A stretch of 9,687 bases of DNA from Clostridiales bacterium UBA1248 (GTDB lineage: Bacteria; Bacillota; Clostridia; Oscillospirales; CAG-272): assembly GCA_002308615.1 (NCBI GenBank), contig DBWC01000017.1, forward strand, positions 1 through 9,687. The letters are read 5' to 3'. The translations under genes were made by a program, and so were the position numbers. Positions within the stretch are counted from its first letter, which is position 1. Every line of letters begins with the position of its first letter. This document shows, in pieces, positions 1 to 5,827 of this stretch. Below the pieces are notes generated by a model. That model saw nothing but the letters and a program-made list of their open reading frames with translations. It did not search any database and was not told where the DNA came from.

Positions 1-2166
1 CTTGCGGGCGGCTTCGGCACGCGGCTCAAACCGCTTACCGATACCGTGCCTAAACCCATGCTCCCGGTCGGCGGCGAGCCGAATCTGATACGGCTGTGCG
101 AACTGCTTTGCAAAAACGGTTTTGATTCCGCGGTCGTGACGCTCAAATATCTTCCGGAAAAGATCAAAGAACAGCTTTCCGACAGCTGCCGCGGCGTAGA
201 TCTTTACTATATCTGTGAGGACGAGCCGCTCGGCACGGCGGGCGCGGTCAAGGCGGCGGAAAAACTTTTATCTGACGATTTCCTCGTCATATCCGGCGAC
301 GCGGTCTGCACGCTCGATCTGTCCTCCGCTTACGAGGCGCATAAAAGAAGCGGAGCCGCCGCCACTATAATCACGCATACTGTGACTGAGCCTTTGCAGT
401 ACGGCTGCGTCGTCTGCGATGAAAACGGCAGGATAACGGCGTTCTGCGAAAAGCCGTCTTGGCAGCAGGTCGTATCCGATAAAGTGAACACCGGCATTTA
501 TTTTATTTCAAGGCGTGCGCTCGACTATATACCGTCAGGAAAACAGTACGATTTTTCAGTCGACGTTTTTCCAAAGATGCTCTCCTCAAAGGAATTTCTT
601 TTGGGATACGAGGCGAAGGGATACTGGCGCGATATAGGCAGTTTTCCCGAATATCTCAAAGCGAACCGCGACTTTGCGGATAACAGGAGAAACAGAGCGG
701 AAACGGATGGCTCCGTATGCGGAGACAGCTTCAGGCTCGGCAGAAATTCGGCTTTTATAAATTCCGTCGCGTTTGACGGCGTGAGCATAGCGGACAACTG
801 CTCGATTACGGAAAGCATTCTGGCGCGCAACGTGACGGTGGGCGACGGATGTGTTTTGCAGAACGGCTGCGTCATAGGAGAAGGCGCGATAATAAACGAC
901 GGCGTTAAGCTCGGCTACGGCGCCGTAGTCAGCCCGGGGAAAACGGTCATAAAAAGCATGGAAGGCGGCTGTATGATAAAAAGCAAACTGTTTTGCGGCG
1001 GATCTGTCGCTTTATCGGAAAAAGAAGACGTATCGACAGAGCTGTGCAGGCTTGCGCGCGCCGTCGCCGCCGTATCGGACGGACCGGTCGGCGTATGCTG
1101 CGACGCAAAAGGCAAACGCAGAAACGAATCGGAGCTTTTTTGCCACGCTTTATGCGACTGCGGCGCGTCGGTATACGATTTCGGCGCCGCGGTGAAATTC
1201 GCCGCAAAAACAGCCGGAGCGTATTACGGCTGCGATATAACGGTCCGCGTAAGACCGGATGAGGACGGCTTGTGCGCCGAGTTTTTTGACAACGCCGGTA
1301 TGACGCTTACGTTATCGGAGGAAAAACGCATAAGCGACGCGTACAGATCCGCACCGGCTAAGAAAAGCGGCGGAAAGATCATAAAAATAAGCGGGCTTTG
1401 CGTGCTTTATTATAACGCGCTGTCCGCGTCGTCCGATCTTCACGGCGTAAAGGTAAGCGCATCCGAGGGACCGGACACGGAGGGACTTACCGAAGCGCTT
1501 GCCGCAGCGGGAGCCGACACCGTAAAAAGATCCGCCCCTTATACGGAGAAAAACGAATTTATCTTAAATCCGGCGGACGGCGCTATGCTTCTCGGTCAGA
1601 ACGGATTTTTCTGCAGCTTTGACAGCTGTCTTTTGATACTTTTGTCGCTTATCGATCCCGACGATCAGCCCGTTATATCCTTGCCGTATTTTCTGCCGAA
1701 AATATATGAAAAAACGGCCGAAAAAAACGGCATAAGGGTACTGCGGTATCTGAGCAAACCGAATTTGCAGCAGAAAAGCGACGTGGACGCGCGCCGCTAC
1801 AGAACGTCGTGTATGTTTTGCCACGATCCGCTTTACTGCGCATCACGTCTTATGAGCGAGCTTAAAAGAAACGGGATGAGCCTGGCGGAAGCGGCGGACA
1901 AATACGCGAAAGGCGTTGTGGCGCGCCGCGAGATAACGGTATCCGAAAAAGAAAAAGCCTCGTGTATGAGAAGACTTTACGAGGCGTATATGCCGTACCA
2001 GGTCAGCGCTTCGGACGGCGTGAGCGTAGTCGAGGGCGACGCGGAGGGCGTTGTTATGGCGGACGATAACGATAAGATCAAAATCGTTTTATCCGCCGAC
2101 AGCGAGGAAGCGGCGCAGGACGCGGTCGGAGAGATAATGATGCGTATGGGAAAGCTCCATTCATAA
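1..2166 (+). CDS. Sugar-1-phosphate nucleotidyltransferase / hexapeptide repeat / degenerate phosphomannomutase-like fusion (5' partial)
   Basis: The reading frame is open from base 1. The first visible residues, LAGGFGTRLKPL, are the nucleotide-binding G-G-x-G-T-R-L loop, so only about five to seven codons are missing; the ATG at base 46 is internal. Residues below count from base 1. Residues 1-230 form a nucleotidyltransferase domain: KPM at 18-20, SGD with metal-ligand Asp100, VNTGIY at 162-167 and WRDIG at 209-213 with the second metal-binding Asp211. Residues about 240-320 are left-handed beta-helix hexapeptide repeats. Residues about 325-721 resemble phosphomannomutase but lack its Ser-His-Asn-Pro and DGDxDR motifs. 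The family makes NDP-sugars (typically GDP-mannose) from NTP and sugar-1-phosphate in the cytoplasm. The closest look is mannose-1-phosphate guanylyltransferase, but sugar and nucleotide are not proven. The mutase half may be regulatory or structural. No terminator is visible directly downstream. Confidence 0.85.
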   Translation, partial: LAGGFGTRLKPLTDTVPKPMLPVGGEPNLIRLCELLCKNGFDSAVVTLKYLPEKIKEQLSDSCRGVDLYYICEDEPLGTAGAVKAAEKLLSDDFLVISGDAVCTLDLSSAYEAHKRSGAAATIITHTVTEPLQYGCVVCDENGRITAFCEKPSWQQVVSDKVNTGIYFISRRALDYIPSGKQYDFSVDVFPKMLSSKEFLLGYEAKGYWRDIGSFPEYLKANRDFADNRRNRAETDGSVCGDSFRLGRNSAFINSVAFDGVSIADNCSITESILARNVTVGDGCVLQNGCVIGEGAIINDGVKLGYGAVVSPGKTVIKSMEGGCMIKSKLFCGGSVALSEKEDVSTELCRLARAVAAVSDGPVGVCCDAKGKRRNESELFCHALCDCGASVYDFGAAVKFAAKTAGAYYGCDITVRVRPDEDGLCAEFFDNAGMTLTLSEEKRISDAYRSAPAKKSGGKIIKISGLCVLYYNALSASSDLHGVKVSASEGPDTEGLTEALAAAGADTVKRSAPYTEKNEFILNPADGAMLLGQNGFFCSFDSCLLILLSLIDPDDQPVISLPYFLPKIYEKTAEKNGIRVLRYLSKPNLQQKSDVDARRYRTSCMFCHDPLYCASRLMSELKRNGMSLAEAADKYAKGVVARREITVSEKEKASCMRRLYEAYMPYQVSASDGVSVVEGDAEGVVMADDNDKIKIVLSADSEEAAQDAVGEIMMRMGKLHS

Positions 2167-2185
2167 AATATTTATATTAGTCGTA

Positions 2186-2214
2186 TTGAAGTAAATGATA
2201 AGCGGTGATATAAT
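2186..2214 (+). promoter_or_regulatory. SigA-type promoter for the RNase J-lipoprotein operon
   Basis: TTGAAG at 2186-2191 and a perfect TATAAT at 2209-2214 are separated by exactly 17 bases. Transcription would begin near 2221, giving a leader of about 120 nt before the RNase J start. It lies 20 bases after the stop of the preceding gene, so RNase J need not depend on upstream transcription. Confidence 0.75.
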
Positions 2215-2220
2215 AAAACA

Positions 2221-2339
2221 GAATATGATGAACTTTTGCGGCACGGTCGGTGCGTGACCGCCGCTACATATATCAAAAAACAATAGATTGCCACGGCAAA
2301 CACCGAGGTGTTTTTCGCCGTGTAAAGAAAGGATAAACA
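2221..2339 (+). promoter_or_regulatory. Structured 5' leader of RNase J mRNA with two hairpins
   Basis: Hairpin 1 spans 2238-2264. GCGG (2238-2241) pairs with CCGC (2261-2264) and CGGTC (2244-2248) with GACCG (2256-2260), leaving a two-base CA bulge and a 7-nt loop. Hairpin 2 spans 2292-2322. CACGGC (2292-2297) pairs with GCCGTG (2317-2322), and AAACAC (2298-2303) with GTGTTT (2308-2313), with a CGAG loop and a three-base TTC bulge. Hairpin 2 ends three bases before the AGAAAGGA ribosome site (2326-2333), which sits six bases before the ATG. Neither stem is followed by a T-run, so they do not look like intrinsic terminators. A role in mRNA stability, translation or autoregulation is inference. 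I recognise no known riboswitch class here. Confidence 0.5.
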
Positions 2340-4028
2340 ATGCCGAGAAAGAAAAAAACGGAGGTCACGGGCAAGCTGAAAATAGCTATGCTCGGCGGTC
2401 TTTATGAGATAGGAAAAAACATAGCCGTAATAGAATATGAAAACGAAATACTCGTCGTTGACTGCGGGCTCGGCTTCCCGGACGACGATATGCTCGGGAT
2501 AGACTTAGTCATACCGGACGTATCTTATCTTGTTGAAAATCAGGGAAAAATCAAAGGTATAGTTTTAACGCACGGACACGAGGACCACATAGGCGCTCTG
2601 CCTTACGTGCTGCAGCAGATATCCCCGCCCGTCTACGGTACGCCGCTTACGATAGGCATACTCGAGGGCAAACTGGAAGAGCACACTTACGAGATCGAAC
2701 CTGATCTGCACGTCGTACGCGCAGGACAGAAGATAAAGCTCGGCTGCTTTGAGGTAGAGTTTATCAACGTGAACCACTCTATACCGGACGCGGTCTGTCT
2801 TGCGATAAAAACGCCGCTCGGAATGATAATCCACTCCGGCGACTTCAAGATCGATTTGACGCCGGTCGACAGCCCGATGATAGATCTGCCGCGCATAGGC
2901 GAGCTCGGAAACGATGGCGTGCTTCTTCTGATGTGCGAATCCACGAACGCGGAGCGCCCGGGATATACGCCGTCGGAGCGTCTCGTCGGCGCGTCGCTCG
3001 ATTCGATTTTCTTCAAAAACGCCGATAAACGCATATCGATCGCGACGTTTTCTTCAAACGTTCACAGAGTACAGCAGATAATAAACACGAGCGAAAAATA
3101 CGGCAGAAAGGTCATAATAAACGGCAGGAGCATGCAGAATATCGTCTCCGTCGCAACGGAGCTCGGCTATATGCACGCCGCGGAAGGCACGCTTATCGAT
3201 ATAACGGATATTAAAAAATACAATCCGGAACAGCTTACGATAGTATGCACGGGCAGCCAGGGCGAGCCTATGTCGTCCTTATACAGAATGGCGTTTTCCG
3301 ACCACAGCAGGATAGAGCTTTCAAACAACGACGTCGTCGTCATAAGCGCAAACGCGATACCCGGCAACGAAAAACTCGTCAACAATATAATAAACGAGCT
3401 TTTCCGCAAGGGCGTAAACGTCATATACGACGCGATAGTATCGGACGTCCACGTTTCCGGCCACGCGTGCCAGGAGGAACTGAAAACGATGCACGCGCTG
3501 ACGAAACCGAAATATTTTATGCCGATACACGGCGAATACAAGCATCTTGCCACGCACAGGAATTTGGCGCTGTTTTTAGGTGAGAAGCCGGAAAATATAT
3601 TTTTGTCGGAGACCGGCCGCGTGCTTGAGATAGACAGCAAGGGCGCGCGTTTCAACGGAACTGTGCCGTCCGGCAAAGTGCTTGTGGACGGCTACGGCGT
3701 CGGAGACGTCGGCAGCATCGTCCTGCGCGACAGACGCCACCTGTCTCTTGACGGCATAATAGTCGTTACGGCGGCGGTGGACGCGTCGTCGGGTCTGCTT
3801 TTGTCCGGCCCGGAGCTTTTCTCCCGCGGATTCGTCTACGTGCGCGAGGCGGAGGAAATGATGGACGAGCTGCGCGATATGGCGGCGGGTATAATAGAAG
3901 AATATTACGACCACAACGATACGGATTTCACAACGATGAAAAACCGCATAAAAGATGATACGGCTAAATATATTGCGCAGAAAACGAAGCGCAAGCCGAT
4001 GATACTGCCGATAATAATGGAAATATGA
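2340..4028 (+). CDS. rnj: Ribonuclease J
   Basis: This is a metallo-beta-lactamase/beta-CASP ribonuclease with 5'-to-3' exonuclease and endonuclease activity, a core cytoplasmic enzyme of mRNA decay and RNA maturation in Firmicutes. At 562 residues it matches the family's usual length of about 555. The zinc motif is THGHEDH (His78, His80, Asp82, His83). Further metal ligands fit NHSIPD (His146) and SGDFKID (Asp168). The beta-CASP insert carries ATFSSNVHR (236-243) and CTGSQGEP (303-310), followed by HVSGHA (371-376) and MPIHGEY with His397. The C-terminal domain ends in the typical KRKPMILPIIMEI. The N-terminus is slightly extended and basic (PRKKK). The ATG is supported by AGAAAGGA six bases upstream and follows its own promoter and structured leader. 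The stop overlaps the next gene by four bases. All catalytic residues appear intact. Whether it is a J1- or J2-type paralogue cannot be told. Confidence 0.97.
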   Translation: MPRKKKTEVTGKLKIAMLGGLYEIGKNIAVIEYENEILVVDCGLGFPDDDMLGIDLVIPDVSYLVENQGKIKGIVLTHGHEDHIGALPYVLQQISPPVYGTPLTIGILEGKLEEHTYEIEPDLHVVRAGQKIKLGCFEVEFINVNHSIPDAVCLAIKTPLGMIIHSGDFKIDLTPVDSPMIDLPRIGELGNDGVLLLMCESTNAERPGYTPSERLVGASLDSIFFKNADKRISIATFSSNVHRVQQIINTSEKYGRKVIINGRSMQNIVSVATELGYMHAAEGTLIDITDIKKYNPEQLTIVCTGSQGEPMSSLYRMAFSDHSRIELSNNDVVVISANAIPGNEKLVNNIINELFRKGVNVIYDAIVSDVHVSGHACQEELKTMHALTKPKYFMPIHGEYKHLATHRNLALFLGEKPENIFLSETGRVLEIDSKGARFNGTVPSGKVLVDGYGVGDVGSIVLRDRRHLSLDGIIVVTAAVDASSGLLLSGPELFSRGFVYVREAEEMMDELRDMAAGIIEEYYDHNDTDFTTMKNRIKDDTAKYIAQKTKRKPMILPIIMEI

Positions 4029-5680
4029 AAAAAACGTTTACAGCGGTTGTTTTGTGCGCTCTGCTGTTATTAACGGCGTGCACGTCCGGACCCGCAGATA
4101 CGGTGCGGACCGATACGGCGGATATAACGGAAACGCAGACCGCCGCGTATTTGACCGAGACCGGGACCGAAACGGAAACCGATACCGTTACCGCATCCGC
4201 GGAAACGGACGCGGCTGAGACAAAAGGCGTCGTTGAAACGGAAACGGATAAGGAAACAGATACCGAACAGATCACGGATACCGTGACGGAGATCACGGTA
4301 ACGGAGCAGACGGCAACAGGCACGGTGACCGAATCCCCCGTGACGACGAAAGAAGACGTTACGACAAACGCTCCGGATACAACGAAAGCTCCCGATACGG
4401 AAACAGAGACCATAGATATCACGGATACCGTGACGGAAGCTGCCGGTACCGAGCAGACGACAACAGAGGAGACGACCGCAAACGATACGACGGCGCCGGA
4501 TACGGCGGAAACCGAGACGGCGGTGACGACGACGGTCTACACTCCGGAAGAAAAAACATCAAAACCGACGATAAAGGGCTACGTTATACTTGAGCCCGGC
4601 AGGGCGCTCGTTTACGGAGAGTGCGAAGAGGATTCGTCGCTGACCGTCAAATCCGAGAACGAAACGTATAAAGCGCACTCGGACGGAAAATATTTCGCCG
4701 TAGCGGCAAAGCTTAACGAAAAAGGCGTCACGTCCGTTCAGATATCCGTCTGCGCAGACGGAAAAACGAACAGCGATTTTGCCGGAATATCGGTAAAAAA
4801 CAACAGAAATGCGGATAACACCGGCGTCACGGTGACGCTCGGCTCGCGCGTCATACAGAAAAGCGTTTTACCCGATCAGTACGGCACAAACGGTTTTTCG
4901 CAAAGCGAGAAAAGATCCGTTGCAGATGCGGCAAAGTACCGTTTAAACAAAGCTGAAAAAGCTGCGGGCAAGCCCGTCCGGCTCGTTTATATAATAGTTC
5001 CCGATCCGCTTACCGTGTATCCGGAGGAGCTTTCGGAGGAGATGAAAGGGAATATACAGACGCCGAATCTCCGCATGAAGCAGGCGATTGAAGCGCTTCA
5101 AAGCGTTGAAGGCGTCACCGTCATAGACCTCACGGAGACTATGAAGGAAAACAAACAGAACGGCAAGCTGTATTACGCGCTCGATTCTCACTGGACGGAG
5201 CTCGGAGCGTTCTACGGCTATCAGACGGTTATGAAAACGCTCGGACTTCCGTATCACAGTCTATCCGATTATAACGTGGTGTATAAAGATATAGACGATA
5301 CGGATATGAACGTTTATTCCGGAGTCGGATTAGGTGAGATGTATGAATCCGCGCCGTTTCTGTCCGCGCGCTTCACGGAAAAAACGCCGTACGGCAAAAA
5401 TAAAGAGGACACGGCGAGGATCTGGAGCTTTGCAAATCAGTATTTCAACGGCAAAACTTCAAAAACGACTGTGGACGGAGATTATCCGTCGGCGATAATG
5501 CTGTTTGATTCATACGGCTTCAATATCATGCCGTATATCGCGGAGCATTTCAGCACGCTCGTAACGCAGCCGGCGTGGAGATACAACGCGGATTATTCTC
5601 TTGTATCCGAAATAAAGCCCGATTATATAATAGAGCTTATAGCGGAAAGAGACGTTGACGAGCTTATATCGTCAACGTAA
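4025..5680 (+). CDS. Lipoprotein with Thr-rich acidic stalk and AlgX/AlgJ-like SGNH acyltransferase domain
   Basis: The protein has 551 residues. A short basic start and hydrophobic stretch end in the lipobox LLTAC with Cys19, so it is probably an exported membrane-anchored lipoprotein. Residues 21-180 are a low-complexity stalk: I count 56 Thr and 39 Asp/Glu in 160 residues. Residues about 181-260 look like a small beta-sandwich (Ig-like) module. Residues about 265-551 resemble the AlgX/AlgJ/DHHW group: IIVPDPLTVYPEEL (323-336) matches the family's YPEYLP region, DSHW gives Asp387 and His389, and FDSYG gives the candidate nucleophile Ser496. The C-terminal PDYIIELIAERD also fits. Family members transfer or handle acetyl groups on extracellular polysaccharides, usually with an MBOAT partner; none is visible here. 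The start overlaps the RNase J stop as ATGA and has only a weak ribosome site, suggesting translational coupling. The substrate is unknown. Confidence 0.8.
   Translation: MKKTFTAVVLCALLLLTACTSGPADTVRTDTADITETQTAAYLTETGTETETDTVTASAETDAAETKGVVETETDKETDTEQITDTVTEITVTEQTATGTVTESPVTTKEDVTTNAPDTTKAPDTETETIDITDTVTEAAGTEQTTTEETTANDTTAPDTAETETAVTTTVYTPEEKTSKPTIKGYVILEPGRALVYGECEEDSSLTVKSENETYKAHSDGKYFAVAAKLNEKGVTSVQISVCADGKTNSDFAGISVKNNRNADNTGVTVTLGSRVIQKSVLPDQYGTNGFSQSEKRSVADAAKYRLNKAEKAAGKPVRLVYIIVPDPLTVYPEELSEEMKGNIQTPNLRMKQAIEALQSVEGVTVIDLTETMKENKQNGKLYYALDSHWTELGAFYGYQTVMKTLGLPYHSLSDYNVVYKDIDDTDMNVYSGVGLGEMYESAPFLSARFTEKTPYGKNKEDTARIWSFANQYFNGKTSKTTVDGDYPSAIMLFDSYGFNIMPYIAEHFSTLVTQPAWRYNADYSLVSEIKPDYIIELIAERDVDELISST
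4271..4437 (+). repeat. 20-bp direct repeat pair in the Thr-rich stalk
   Basis: The 20-base word ATCACGGATACCGTGACGGA occurs exactly at 4271-4290 and 4418-4437. The copies are 147 bases (49 codons) apart and in frame, both encoding ITDTVTE (residues 83-89 and 132-138). Degenerate relatives fill the stalk between and around them. It looks like internal slippage or duplication of coding sequence rather than a protein-binding site. Confidence 0.8.
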
Positions 5681-5724
5681 CCGTAACAGCAAGGGGTTTA
5701 ACGAAGCAGGAGCGGCGAGATGCC

Positions 5725-5755
5725 GTCCGAAAACGTGGTTCGGATAATTCTTTTT
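5725..5755 (+). terminator. Probable intrinsic terminator of the RNase J-lipoprotein operon
   Basis: TCCGAA (5726-5731) pairs with TTCGGA (5739-5744) around a 7-nt loop, with a possible extra G-T pair at 5725/5745. A T-rich run, TAATTCTTTTT, follows. It lies about 45 bases after the lipoprotein stop. The stem is short, so it may be a weak first stop ahead of the stronger terminator downstream. Confidence 0.45.
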
Positions 5756-5770
5756 ACCCTAACGGATCAG

Positions 5771-5822
5771 AAAAATAAAAACCGGGAAGAAACCAAACAT
5801 TTCTTCCCGGATCTTTGTTTTA
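5771..5822. terminator. Bidirectional intrinsic terminator between convergent genes
   Basis: A perfect 11-bp stem, CCGGGAAGAAA (5782-5792) with TTTCTTCCCGG (5800-5810), closes a 7-nt loop. On the plus strand it is followed by ATCTTTGTTTT. On the minus strand the flanking AAAAATAAAAA reads as a T-tract. It lies 17 bases beyond the stop of the LRR gene and about 100 bases beyond the lipoprotein gene, so it can end transcription from both sides. Confidence 0.9.
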
Positions 5823-5827
5823 TTACC

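Noticed and set aside
2225..2257. Ten-codon upstream frame (MMNFCGTVGA) in the RNase J leader
   Set aside because: It would start within about five bases of the predicted transcript end with no ribosome site, and overlaps hairpin 1. A frame this short is expected by chance.
2238..2322. Leader hairpins read as intrinsic terminators or a known riboswitch
   Set aside because: No T-run follows either stem, and the sequence does not match a riboswitch core I recognise.
3964..4422. Minus-strand open frame rich in Val and Ser
   Set aside because: It is the reverse reading of the Thr-rich stalk codons (ACG/ACC give CGT/GGT-type and Val/Ser codons). It has no ribosome site and overlaps two real genes.
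4261..4440. Direct repeats as a CRISPR array or iteron cluster
   Set aside because: There are only two exact copies, in frame within a coding low-complexity stalk, with no spacers of even length.
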